This document shows, piece by piece, positions 8,705 through 17,190 of a DNA stretch of 64,000 nucleotides; the stretch's first letter is position 1; each line of letters begins with the position of its first letter. The position numbers and the translations under genes are program-made. Source of the DNA: Dinoroseobacter sp965279125 (GTDB taxonomy: Bacteria; Pseudomonadota; Alphaproteobacteria; Rhodobacterales; Rhodobacteraceae); NCBI GenBank assembly GCA_965279125.1, contig CBDIHL010000038.1, forward strand, positions 139,447 to 203,446, read 5' to 3'. Under the pieces are notes generated by a model that saw nothing but the letters and a program-made list of their open reading frames with translations, was not told where the DNA came from and did no database searches.

Positions 8705-9007
8705 ACTACGGTTCCTCGGACGGGGGTGTTCCCCAGTTATGAGTGGCGCGCATCTGCGGGCAGGGTCAAGACGATGACCTTGTGATAGCACCTGATTTCG
8801 GACCTGTGACGGCATAAGGTCAGCAATACTTGGGCAAAATTAATCACATTGCGAAAATCGCGTTTCATGCAGTGGATCGACAATCGCGGGATTTAACAAA
8901 AATTGTATTCAATCAGGGGATAGTCAGAGCGCGCCATGCGGGTAGCACCGCCTCAATTATGTCAGCAATGAGTCGCGCTTGGTGCCCCCATGCCCGTCAC
9001 AGTGTGG
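8705..9007. other. Non-coding spacer upstream of the GT2 gene
   Basis: There are 303 bases between two leftward genes. The stretch around 8830-8920 is clearly A+T-richer than the flanks and probably holds the promoter of the GT2 gene. I see no open reading frame with a ribosome site, no RNA gene and no clear hairpin terminator after the GT4 gene that ends at 9008. Confidence 0.5.
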
Positions 9008-10282
9008 TTAATTCAAGGCAGCCGCATAGAGCGCGATCAAGCCCTCCGCCCAGCTGTCTTGCGTCATCGACAAGTTGGCCCCGGATGCAAAGCAACGGGC
9101 GCTCATCTCGGACATCTCAGCGGGTGGTAAGGCCATCAGCTGTGCGATCGCCGCCGCAACCTGATCGGCATCCTGAACGTTGAACGCAAACCCAAAGCCG
9201 CGGGCCTCGATCTCAGGCGCCATGAGGGCTGTGTCTGACACCAAGACCGGCAAGCCGCTTTGGATCGCCTCTGGCAGCACCAGCGCGAAGGGCTCGGGGT
9301 GGTGCGACGGCATGACCAACGCGCGCGCATCTTGCACCAGCGCCTCGATCTGATCGGGCGCGCACCAGCCCGACAAGATCACATCCGGAAATCGAGCGGC
9401 AATTTCAGCCCTCAAGGCGCCATCCCCGATCAGGCGCAGTTTCGTCTGCGTCTTATAAGCGGCCTGCACCAAATCCAGCACACCCTTGTCGCGCTCCAGC
9501 CGCCCGACATAGACGAGCGTTTGGTTGTTCTCAGCGCGAATACGCGACAGGCTGTACGGTTTTGCCGGATTGCGCAGCACGCGGATCACCTCGCGGGGAT
9601 AGCCTGCACGCAGGAATTTTTCGCCCACATCGGGGTGGATGGTGATCAGCCCAGCCCAAGGCGCGCGGCGGTTCAGGTTTGAAAACAGGGAGGTGTGGCG
9701 CGCAACCCGCCAGAGTTTTTGCGGATAGGAGCGCTTGTCGCAATGGGTGGTGATGCAGGACGCGCTGAGCGGGCGGCGGGTGCAGACCTTACCGCGTTGA
9801 TAGTCCATATACATCCCGTTGGGGCAGGCCAGAAAGGTGTCATGGGCGTGCAGGTAAGTGCGTGCGGCCAAGGGGCTCAGCGCGTTGAAAATGGCAGGCG
9901 ACAGGATCTGCGCCCAGCCATGAACGTGGTAAATGGTGCTCGGGCTGTCTCGCCGCGCGATCACCTCGCGCACCAACGCCAAGGCCGCCCCATAATGCAC
10001 ACCGCGCAAGGCGGCTGTGCGACCGGGAAGGCTCAGAAGATCGGCGCTGCCCAGGGCGCAGACCTCGACCCCGAGCGCGTCGAGCTCGGGGTTTTCGCCT
10101 GCATCGCCACAGATGAAGGTCACCGGGATCCCTTGCGCGCGCAGATAGCGGATCGACACCAGTGCCAGCGCCGCCGTGCCGCCATTGGAGGTGCTGTGAT
10201 CATTGATCACCACAACGCGCGACGGCTGCGCTTGCTTTGGGTCCATCGCCTCGGGCGCGGACAGGGTGGCGTGCTGGTTCAT
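9008..10282 (-). CDS. Glycosyltransferase family 4 (GT-B) protein
   Basis: The protein has 424 residues. The N-terminal half has a Rossmann-like start (VVVINDHSTSNGGTAALALV) and IYHVHGWAQILSPAIF, and the C-terminal half reads LVYVGRLERDKGVLDLVQAA. The donor-site motif PEPFALVLPEAIQSGLPVLV contains the E-x7-E pair of GT4 enzymes. It is probably a retaining transferase acting in exopolysaccharide repeat assembly. Its start overlaps the stop of the upstream glycosidase-like gene by 4 nt, so it belongs to the leftward wzy-like / glycosidase / GT4 operon. The specific sugar is unknown. Confidence 0.86.
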   Translation of the reverse strand: MNQHATLSAPEAMDPKQAQPSRVVVINDHSTSNGGTAALALVSIRYLRAQGIPVTFICGDAGENPELDALGVEVCALGSADLLSLPGRTAALRGVHYGAALALVREVIARRDSPSTIYHVHGWAQILSPAIFNALSPLAARTYLHAHDTFLACPNGMYMDYQRGKVCTRRPLSASCITTHCDKRSYPQKLWRVARHTSLFSNLNRRAPWAGLITIHPDVGEKFLRAGYPREVIRVLRNPAKPYSLSRIRAENNQTLVYVGRLERDKGVLDLVQAAYKTQTKLRLIGDGALRAEIAARFPDVILSGWCAPDQIEALVQDARALVMPSHHPEPFALVLPEAIQSGLPVLVSDTALMAPEIEARGFGFAFNVQDADQVAAAIAQLMALPPAEMSEMSARCFASGANLSMTQDSWAEGLIALYAAALN

Positions 10283-11946
10283 GACGCGTCCAAAATCGTG
10301 ATGCGCAGCCGGGTCCAGTCCCCCTCGGGCGTCATGTTTGGACCAAGCAGCACATCCAGATGGTCGCCCTCAGCCAGTTGAATGCCGTTGAGGTTGATCT
10401 TTTGCGGGCCAACAACGATCTGCGCATCGAGCAGCTTGCCATTCAGCATGGTCTTGATCGTCACGCCATCGGCGCTGAGCGCATCCGGGACCGCCTGAAT
10501 GACGACCGATACAGTCGCAGGGCCGGTCGCGGTGTAGCGGTGGACCACCGCCAGCGGATCATCCGCCCCCCAAGCCGACGGAGAGGCCCAATCGGCGCCC
10601 GCACGCACGGTCCCGTCCAGATCAAAGCCGAGATAGGGGGTCCAGGGCACGCCATTGGTTTCCTGGCCGGGGCGGGTTTGCATGGCGACCTGCTCGCCGC
10701 GGTGCAGGACATGGCGGGTGAAGGGGGCCGCGTCGGTATAGGTGAACTGATCAAAGCTATCGGCAAGCACCCGTTGCGGGCCAAGCATAATGGCCTCGCC
10801 AAGGGTTGCAGACGCGGTTTGGCTGCGCACCACCAAAGGATCGGTGCGTGACAGCATGTAAGGCGGCTCAAGCGGACGGCCGCGGACGTCAAATACCTGC
10901 GCGTTTGGCTCAGCCAGAGCCATCTGTCGCGGTGCCCCCCAGATAACCAGGGTATCTTGCCCAAACTGGCAGGCATAGGTGAACGGGTCGGGTGAGGCAT
11001 CGCGCGCCGGTTTGCCTTCAAGCGTCTTGTGAATGAAGGCGTAGGTTTCGCCCACATCCGTGGCGCTGCCATCATCTTCCAGCAGCGGGATCAAGCCGTC
11101 GCCGCGATGGCTGAAAGGATACCAAACCGCGCCGCTCACCCCCGACAGGGCCATTTGGCAATACATCCGCATCAGGTATCCGGCCGCAATCTCGCCATCC
11201 GTTGTGCCGAACTCGGTCACCTCCAGCGGCATCTCTTCCATCCCCGGCACGGCCCGCATCAGGGCGATCTGGCGGGCGAGTTGTTCGGGCTCGGTCGTGT
11301 AGGGATGGATCACGAAAGCGTCCATATGTTTGGCCGCCCCTTGCCGCATCAAGGGCTCCACCCATGCGATGGGGATCGAATGGGCCGCCCCGCCGAGCAT
11401 CCGAATGTCAGGATTGACCGCATGCACGGCCTCCTTGGTGGCTTTCAGCAGCGCGATATAGGCGGCGGCACGGGTCTCGAAATCTTCGGGCCAGTCTTCG
11501 GCGGTGCGGAAGAAATCGGCGTTGAACTCGTTGCCGACCTCGACGCTGTGGATGAGCGGGAAGCGCTCCACGATACGGGCGGTGTAGTCCGCAAAGGCCG
11601 CGCGCCCGTCATCGGTCAAGGGCACGCGCCCACCTTCCCACTTGGGATGACCCGTATAGACGAGGAACGTCATCGATGCATCGCGCGCGGTCAGAATTGT
11701 CGGATAGGCTTCGCGGCGCGAGCGGAAGACAAGGCTGCCATCGTCTTGTTCGATATACTGCCATAAGATCTCGTCGCGGTACTCCGATATGCCAATATCG
11801 GCAGCACCTGACAGCGGACCCGGGGCCCATGTTTGGCTGAAATTGGAGGCCGCCCCAAGGGTCGGGCCGCGCAGCTCGAGCGCGAAGGCCGCCGGAGCAC
11901 TCAGCGCGACAAGTGCGGTGATCAAGAATGTGTTAAGCCGTGGCAT
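10279..11946 (-). CDS. Exported clan GH-A glycoside hydrolase-like protein (GH39-like)
   Basis: The product has 555 residues with a signal peptide (MPRLNTFLITALVALSAPAA) ending near FALELRG. The body resembles a TIM-barrel clan GH-A enzyme. IHSVEVGNEFNADFF supplies the Asn-Glu acid/base pair, and MPLEVTEFGTTDGEIAAGYL supplies the expected nucleophile Glu; WYPFSHRGDG follows. A C-terminal beta-rich domain of about 190 residues may bind carbohydrate. The second ATG (11946) is chosen because GGGAGG lies 8 nt upstream; an ATG at 11952 is too close to it. Polymer synthesis loci often include such periplasmic hydrolases, which trim or release the polymer. Family placement is moderate and substrate unknown. 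Confidence 0.72.
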   Translation of the reverse strand: MPRLNTFLITALVALSAPAAFALELRGPTLGAASNFSQTWAPGPLSGAADIGISEYRDEILWQYIEQDDGSLVFRSRREAYPTILTARDASMTFLVYTGHPKWEGGRVPLTDDGRAAFADYTARIVERFPLIHSVEVGNEFNADFFRTAEDWPEDFETRAAAYIALLKATKEAVHAVNPDIRMLGGAAHSIPIAWVEPLMRQGAAKHMDAFVIHPYTTEPEQLARQIALMRAVPGMEEMPLEVTEFGTTDGEIAAGYLMRMYCQMALSGVSGAVWYPFSHRGDGLIPLLEDDGSATDVGETYAFIHKTLEGKPARDASPDPFTYACQFGQDTLVIWGAPRQMALAEPNAQVFDVRGRPLEPPYMLSRTDPLVVRSQTASATLGEAIMLGPQRVLADSFDQFTYTDAAPFTRHVLHRGEQVAMQTRPGQETNGVPWTPYLGFDLDGTVRAGADWASPSAWGADDPLAVVHRYTATGPATVSVVIQAVPDALSADGVTIKTMLNGKLLDAQIVVGPQKINLNGIQLAEGDHLDVLLGPNMTPEGDWTRLRITILDAS

Positions 11947-13366
11947 AGGCATAGCCTCCCGCTTGGGATCTGGATGGGCGTTGGGGCAGGGGGGCTGTGA
12001 AGGCACTGCGTGACAAACCGACCGACAGCCCGGCCAAGACATAAAAGAACGTCCCCAGATTTGGCGTGGGCGCGGTCAGCAAGGCGGCGATCAACAGCGC
12101 CAGACAGCCGATCTTGAGCGACTGGATCAGCGCATCGCGCATGTCATTGCAGGTCTGCGCAGGGGCGCGGGCGAACGACCCGAGAAAGGCAAGATAAAAG
12201 GCTGTTCCGATGATCCCGATACTGCCCAGACAAGACAGGAACCAGTTGGATGCGCGCACGCTGCCCAGCCCGGCGCCCAGGAAGTATGTGTCGGTGAAAT
12301 TGGCCAGCGCCTGGGTGTTCCAACTTCCGCGTTCCACCCCGGAATCGCTTTCGAGCTTGTTCAGGAGGGTGTTGTCAAAGAAGGATGTAATCGGCTCAAC
12401 CAATTGATACCCTGCGACAATCCCGATGGAGCACACCCAAAATCCAATTGCCCCCGTAAAGATCAGCACGGCCGCGCGCGGCGAAACCTTGCCGCGGCCC
12501 GCCAACAGCATCCATCCCAAGGAATAGACCGCCAACAGGGCAACAACCGCCACATAAGCCCCTGAGGACGTTGAGCGCAGCACCGAGATTGTCGCCATCA
12601 GAAACATCACCGTCACCCATGGCGTCTTCGGCCCGGTGATCCAGTAATGCAGCCAAATCCCGAACAACCCCAGCGAGAACGCTCCGAAGGTCGAGGCCTC
12701 GGGCATCCCCCCGATCATCCGCTTGATCCCGGCCATGCGGTGATTGATCAGCATGTCGTAATTTGCCGTGCGGATCGGCTCCAGCAGCGCCTCCATCCCG
12801 GCGGCAAAGGTGATGACGTCAAGCCAGCCAAGCGCGAAATTGACGGTTGTCACGATCATCAAGGCCTTCAGGACCGCCTTCTCGTCAGGGCGCACACGAA
12901 ACAAGGTGGCGAGCGCCACGAAGCACAACGCCGCAAGCAAAAATAGCATGGATTGCGAGATGTTCCCGTTCGACGGTTGCAGCGGAACAGAGATGATCCC
13001 TTGGGTATTGAGCGCGCGCGACAGGCTGAAAATCTCGGTCTGGCCTGCAAAAATGCGCGGGAAAAAGAAGCTCGACAGCAGGCAGTAGAGGATCAGCAGC
13101 AAAAGCCAGAACCCGGGCTGGCCCGGTCGTAGCGTGCCGAAAAACTGGTTGGGGCCTTGGGGCATCAGGAAAACGGTCAGCATGAGCGCGCAGATCGCGA
13201 ACTCCAACTGGCCGATGGTCACCCCGCCGACCGCAGGCAAGTTGAACGCGGCGGCGGCTCCGAAGGGGGCCACGACCATAAACGCCCACAACCCCTTATA
13301 CGGCCCAAGCCGGAACAAAAGCGCTATCGCGGCGAGCGATAGAAAGGTGCTCGGGACGATTTCCAT
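11933..13366 (-). CDS. O-antigen ligase / Wzy-like exopolysaccharide polymerase membrane protein
   Basis: This is a 477-residue, strongly hydrophobic protein with about 10-12 transmembrane helices and a large loop around residues 310-380 (QLVEPITSFFDNTLLNKLE, GAGLGSVRASNWF). That arrangement is typical of Wzy/WaaL-type polymerases, where the big periplasmic loop binds lipid-linked substrate. It opens the leftward operon, overlapping the glycosidase-like gene by 14 nt. The ATG at 13366 has GGAG six bases upstream, so the more upstream in-frame ATG at 13402 is not needed. It probably joins flipped repeat units into polymer. Sequence in this family is poorly conserved, so the call rests on topology and context. 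Confidence 0.72.
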   Translation of the reverse strand: MEIVPSTFLSLAAIALLFRLGPYKGLWAFMVVAPFGAAAAFNLPAVGGVTIGQLEFAICALMLTVFLMPQGPNQFFGTLRPGQPGFWLLLLILYCLLSSFFFPRIFAGQTEIFSLSRALNTQGIISVPLQPSNGNISQSMLFLLAALCFVALATLFRVRPDEKAVLKALMIVTTVNFALGWLDVITFAAGMEALLEPIRTANYDMLINHRMAGIKRMIGGMPEASTFGAFSLGLFGIWLHYWITGPKTPWVTVMFLMATISVLRSTSSGAYVAVVALLAVYSLGWMLLAGRGKVSPRAAVLIFTGAIGFWVCSIGIVAGYQLVEPITSFFDNTLLNKLESDSGVERGSWNTQALANFTDTYFLGAGLGSVRASNWFLSCLGSIGIIGTAFYLAFLGSFARAPAQTCNDMRDALIQSLKIGCLALLIAALLTAPTPNLGTFFYVLAGLSVGLSRSAFTAPLPQRPSRSQAGGYAYATA

Positions 13367-13820
13367 GGAACTCCGGGACCTGGGCGATACAAACTCAAAC
13401 AAAGGTAATGAACCGCCACTTGGCTGGAAAGATGGTCAAATTGTGACATCGGCTGGGTAACTGCGGGCATCAGGCAACGCTTCGCGCGGGGCGGTGATCA
13501 ACATGCCTATATTTCAGAGGCTTACGGTAAGCGGTAGGCTGCCAGCCGGATCAACCACGCGCTGAAATACACACCGCAAGCGCCATTTGGCGGGTTTTTG
13601 GCGAAACAAATAAGACGGCGACGTAGGGACTGTTTCCAAAACAACGTCAAATAAGCCTCTGAAATGGCGATAAAATTGACAGATTGCCCTATTCCGGTCT
13701 CTTTCAAATGCCATGAAGGGCGCGAGCGAAAAGGAGATGTCGCGCAGCGTGCCCTGAAGGCGCGTTCTAAAAGCGGCATCGGTATGCCTGCGCAAAGTGG
13801 TGAGTAATGTTGGGTAACAC
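13367..13820. other. Divergent regulatory region between the wzy-like and wzc-like operons
   Basis: There are 454 bases without a credible gene. It contains a 14-bp inverted repeat, ATTTCAGAGGCTTA at 13511-13524 and its exact complement at 13652-13665, spaced by 127 nt. CTGTTTCCAA at 13630-13639 and GTCAAATTGT at 13435-13444 both also occur, in inverted orientation, upstream of the sugar transferase gene (7667-7676 and 7626-7635). These could be binding sites of a shared EPS regulator. TTGACA at 13676 is a possible -35 element for the rightward operon, but no good -10 follows. Confidence 0.45.
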
Positions 13821-15953
13821 ATGAACAGCGGCCTTCTAAAGCCAGAGACGTTGCGCCTTGGCAGCCGCGTCAGCCAGCCTGTTGATCAAGGCGACCCCGA
13901 TGCGATTGAGCTGCGGGCGCTGGGACAGGTGTTCCGGCGGCGCTGGATGCTGTTGCTTGGTGCGGCGCTGACGGCGGGAACGGTGGTCTATCTGCTCGTA
14001 TCCTTGATGACGCCCAGCTACACCGCAATGGCCAAGCTGATCCTTGATCCGCGCAAAGCTCAGATCTTCACCGATGGCGAGGTTGTTGCTGATCTGGACC
14101 CATCCGTTCAGATCATGAATGGCGAGATCGCGATTTTGCAATCGAACTTGCTGATGGAAGATGTCATCAATGCCATCGGCTTTGAGGCGCTGTCCGAGAT
14201 TGATCCGTATGCTGGCAGCGGTCCGGTTGAAACGATGGACCCTGCCGAAGCATCCGAGCGGATGCATACGCTGGTCTGGGTGATCCAGGAAGACCTGAGT
14301 GTCTACGCCCAATCCGACAGCTATGTGATCGTGGTCGAATACACGTCCCAGTTCCCCGATCTGGCCTATGCCATCACCAACATGCTGGTAGACCGCTACA
14401 TTGCGCTGCAGGTTGAAGGACGGCGCGACACGGTGGGTCAAGCGACGATCTGGCTGGAAGACCGGCTGGGAACCTTGGCAGACGAGGTTGCGGAAAAAGA
14501 AGAAGCCATCGCAATGATGCGCACCGAAAGCCTGCTGACCAATGGCGGAGCGCTGGAGAACGCGACACAACAGATCACCACTTTGAACAACCAACTGGTC
14601 GTGGCCAGTGGCGAGCGCGTGGCCGCGCAAGCGCAAGTCCAGTTGCTCGACCGTCTGTTGGCCGCCGACAGCTTGGACGAGGCCGTCACAGTCGTCTCCA
14701 GCCCCACGATTGAAGCCCTGCGCGTCCAGGCGGTGGAATTGCGCCGTCAGGATGCGGTCTGGGCCGAAACGGTTGGGCCAGAACACCCCCGGCGTGCACC
14801 GATCCTTGCTGATCTTGGCCGCATACAGGAGGGTATCGCCGCCGAAGTGTTGAATGTGCGCGAAGTGCGCCGCAGCGAAGCCGAAGTGGCGCAGTTCCGT
14901 GAGTTGAGCCTGCGCGAAAGCATCGTGCAGATGGAAGAGCGCGTCTTGCAGATCTCGCGCGGCGAGATTGGCCTGCGCCAGTTGGAACGCGAAGCGGTGG
15001 CCGCGCGCCAAACCTATGAAACATTACTGGCCCGCCTGACCGAAACGCGCACGCAGCAGCGTTTGCAAAAGGCCGATGCCAAACTGATCGAACGCGCGAC
15101 CTTGCCCACATCGCCCTCGGCCCCGCGCCCCAAGATGATGGCCGCGCTTGCCGCCGCTGTTGCCTTGTCGCTGGCCGCCATTGCCGTCTTTTTTAACGAG
15201 ATGACCGCCACCACCTTCCGCACCGCCCGGGAGGTTGTGCGCGAAACCGGTCTGCCGGTGGTGGCGACCTTGCCGGCGGCCAAGTGGAACTCGCTGAAAG
15301 GGGCGATCAAGGATCTGCGCAAGAACCCATACTCGCCTTACGCCGAGCGCATCCGACAATTGCGCACGACCGTGTTGATGCGCGATGAGACGCGGATATC
15401 GGAATCGGTGATGATCCTGTCCTCGGCCCCCGGCGAAGGCAAAACCATGACCGCCGTTGCCCTGGCCGAGATGGCCGCGAAGGTCGGCCGCTCGGTCATC
15501 ATCGTGGATTGCGATTTGCGCCGCAGCACGTTGCAAGGCGCGTTTCGCTGGAAGATGAAGCACGATATCGCAGACTACATCAGTGGCCGGGTCACGCTCC
15601 AGGACGCGATTTATTCGCCGAGCGAGTTGCCGTTTGACGTTCTCGTCGGGTCTGGCCCACGTCCCGATGTGGCGGAAGAGCTGTCGACGATCTGGCTCAA
15701 GCCAATGGTCGATGACCTCAAATCCATCTATGACGTGGTGATCGTCGATGGCCCGGCCCTTTTGGCTGTTGCTGATGCGGTCATCATCGCGCGCGCCGTC
15801 GAGACCCGCCTGTACCTGATCGAGCATGACGAGACCCAGCGCAGCGAAGTGCGCGACGGTCTCAACATGCTCTATGAGATGTCGCTGGGGGTGGACGGTG
15901 TCATCCTCAACAAATCCCCGATCGAGCAGCAAGGATATTACCGGTATGACTGA
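13821..15953 (+). CDS. Wzc-like polysaccharide co-polymerase and tyrosine autokinase (BY-kinase)
   Basis: The product has 710 residues. A Wzz-type chain-length domain (first membrane helix about residues 43-65, second about 438-458) brackets a long periplasmic coiled-coil. A cytosolic kinase domain follows, with Walker A SAPGEGKTMTAVALAEMAAK (Lys541), the A' motif VIIVDCDLRRSTLQ and a Walker B-like VVIVDGPALL. The C-terminus ends in a short tyrosine cluster (QGYYRYD), the usual autophosphorylation tail. Such proteins control polymer length and couple synthesis to export. It starts the rightward operon and overlaps the next gene by 8 nt. No Wza outer-membrane exporter or Wzb phosphatase gene is in the window. 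Confidence 0.9.
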   Translation: MNSGLLKPETLRLGSRVSQPVDQGDPDAIELRALGQVFRRRWMLLLGAALTAGTVVYLLVSLMTPSYTAMAKLILDPRKAQIFTDGEVVADLDPSVQIMNGEIAILQSNLLMEDVINAIGFEALSEIDPYAGSGPVETMDPAEASERMHTLVWVIQEDLSVYAQSDSYVIVVEYTSQFPDLAYAITNMLVDRYIALQVEGRRDTVGQATIWLEDRLGTLADEVAEKEEAIAMMRTESLLTNGGALENATQQITTLNNQLVVASGERVAAQAQVQLLDRLLAADSLDEAVTVVSSPTIEALRVQAVELRRQDAVWAETVGPEHPRRAPILADLGRIQEGIAAEVLNVREVRRSEAEVAQFRELSLRESIVQMEERVLQISRGEIGLRQLEREAVAARQTYETLLARLTETRTQQRLQKADAKLIERATLPTSPSAPRPKMMAALAAAVALSLAAIAVFFNEMTATTFRTAREVVRETGLPVVATLPAAKWNSLKGAIKDLRKNPYSPYAERIRQLRTTVLMRDETRISESVMILSSAPGEGKTMTAVALAEMAAKVGRSVIIVDCDLRRSTLQGAFRWKMKHDIADYISGRVTLQDAIYSPSELPFDVLVGSGPRPDVAEELSTIWLKPMVDDLKSIYDVVIVDGPALLAVADAVIIARAVETRLYLIEHDETQRSEVRDGLNMLYEMSLGVDGVILNKSPIEQQGYYRYD

Positions 15954-17172
15954 GTTACGTGGCGCTGCCTCTTTGTCTCATCTCGGCTCGGTGCCCGTTG
16001 GCGGGCTGTCGCGGCCAAATCTGTCGCGGGGCACACCGATGAAGGTGGCCCTGATCCATTACTGGCTGGTGGGGATGCGTGGTGGCGAGAAGGTGCTGGA
16101 ATCCTTGTGCCGCATGTTCCCACAGGCGGATATCTTCACCCATGTTTATGACCCCGATCGCGTCAGCCCATTGATACGACGCCATAAAGTGACCACCACG
16201 TCCATCGCGCGGCTGCCGATGGCCAACAAGATGTACACCAAATACGTCTCCAAAATGCCCCGCGCTTTGGAGGAACTGGACCTGTCGGGCTATGATCTGG
16301 TGATCTCATCGGAATCCGGGCCCGCAAAGGGCGTGATCGTCCCGCCAGAGGCCAAGCATCTGTGCTATGTGCATTCGCCCATGCGCTATATCTGGGATCA
16401 TTACGGGGTCTACCGCGCCAATACTGACCCGGTAACGCGCCATATGATGTCCAAACTGACCTCGGATCTGCGCACATGGGATGTGGTCAGCGCCGCGCGC
16501 GTGGATGACTTCGCGGCCAATTCCCGCTTTGTCCAGAACCGGATCGAGAAATACTGGCGCCGCCCGTCGCGCGTGATCCACCCGCCTGTCGATGTGGCCG
16601 GGTTTGCGCCAACGCCAAACACCGAGTTGGGGTCGTTCTACCTCTATGCGGGCGAGTTGAACGCCTATAAGCGCGCCGATTTGGCCGTGGAGGCCTTTAC
16701 CAAGCTTGGCTTGCCGCTGGTGGTGATCGGTGGCCCTGACAAAGCCGCCCGCGAATTGGCCCAGAACGCTGGGACCAATGTGCGCTTCTTGGGCCGGGTG
16801 TCCGACGAAAAGCTGCGCCGCTATTTTGCCGCCTGCCGCGCGCTGATTTTCCCCGGCGAAGAGGATTTCGGCATTCTTCCGGTCGAGGTCATGGCCGCTG
16901 GTCGTCCGGTGATCGCCTATGGAAAGGGCGGTGTGCTCGACACGGTTATTGATGGCGAGACGGGGCTATATTTTGAGGAGCAAACGCTCGACAGCTTGAT
17001 GACGGCCGTCCGCACCTTCGAAGATGAGCGCCGCTATGAAGTCGATGCGTCCAAGCTGATCGCCCATGCGCAACGGTTTGATGAAGACAATTTCCGCTCG
17101 GGCATGACCGGATTGCTGGCCTCCCACGGGATCCGCCCGGGGCAGATGGCCGCGCTATCGGTCGCGGGCTAA
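15946..17172 (+). CDS. Glycosyltransferase family 4 protein
   Basis: The product has 408 residues from the overlapping ATG at 15946, or 377 if translation begins at MKVALIHYWLVGMRGGEKVL (16039). The latter is where family similarity begins. AAGGA ten bases before 15946 supports the coupled start, so the 31-residue leader may be real. The fold is GT-B: LCYVHSPMRYIWDHYG in the acceptor half, FYLYAGELNAYKRADLAVEA, and donor motif EEDFGILPVEVMAAGRPVIA with E-x7-E. It is related to mannosyltransferase-like WbaZ/WcaI-type enzymes and probably adds a sugar to the lipid-linked EPS repeat. Confidence 0.86.
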   Translation: MTELRGAASLSHLGSVPVGGLSRPNLSRGTPMKVALIHYWLVGMRGGEKVLESLCRMFPQADIFTHVYDPDRVSPLIRRHKVTTTSIARLPMANKMYTKYVSKMPRALEELDLSGYDLVISSESGPAKGVIVPPEAKHLCYVHSPMRYIWDHYGVYRANTDPVTRHMMSKLTSDLRTWDVVSAARVDDFAANSRFVQNRIEKYWRRPSRVIHPPVDVAGFAPTPNTELGSFYLYAGELNAYKRADLAVEAFTKLGLPLVVIGGPDKAARELAQNAGTNVRFLGRVSDEKLRRYFAACRALIFPGEEDFGILPVEVMAAGRPVIAYGKGGVLDTVIDGETGLYFEEQTLDSLMTAVRTFEDERRYEVDASKLIAHAQRFDEDNFRSGMTGLLASHGIRPGQMAALSVAG

Positions 17173-17190
17173 GATCAGCGGTCCGATGCC

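Noticed and set aside
13514..13822. 102-residue leftward open frame in the EPS divergent region
   Set aside because: No ribosome site, no known domain, and it would overlap the promoter region and the inverted repeat.
13836..15011. 391-residue open frame antisense to the wzc-like gene
   Set aside because: It lies wholly within a well-supported gene and shows no family motif.
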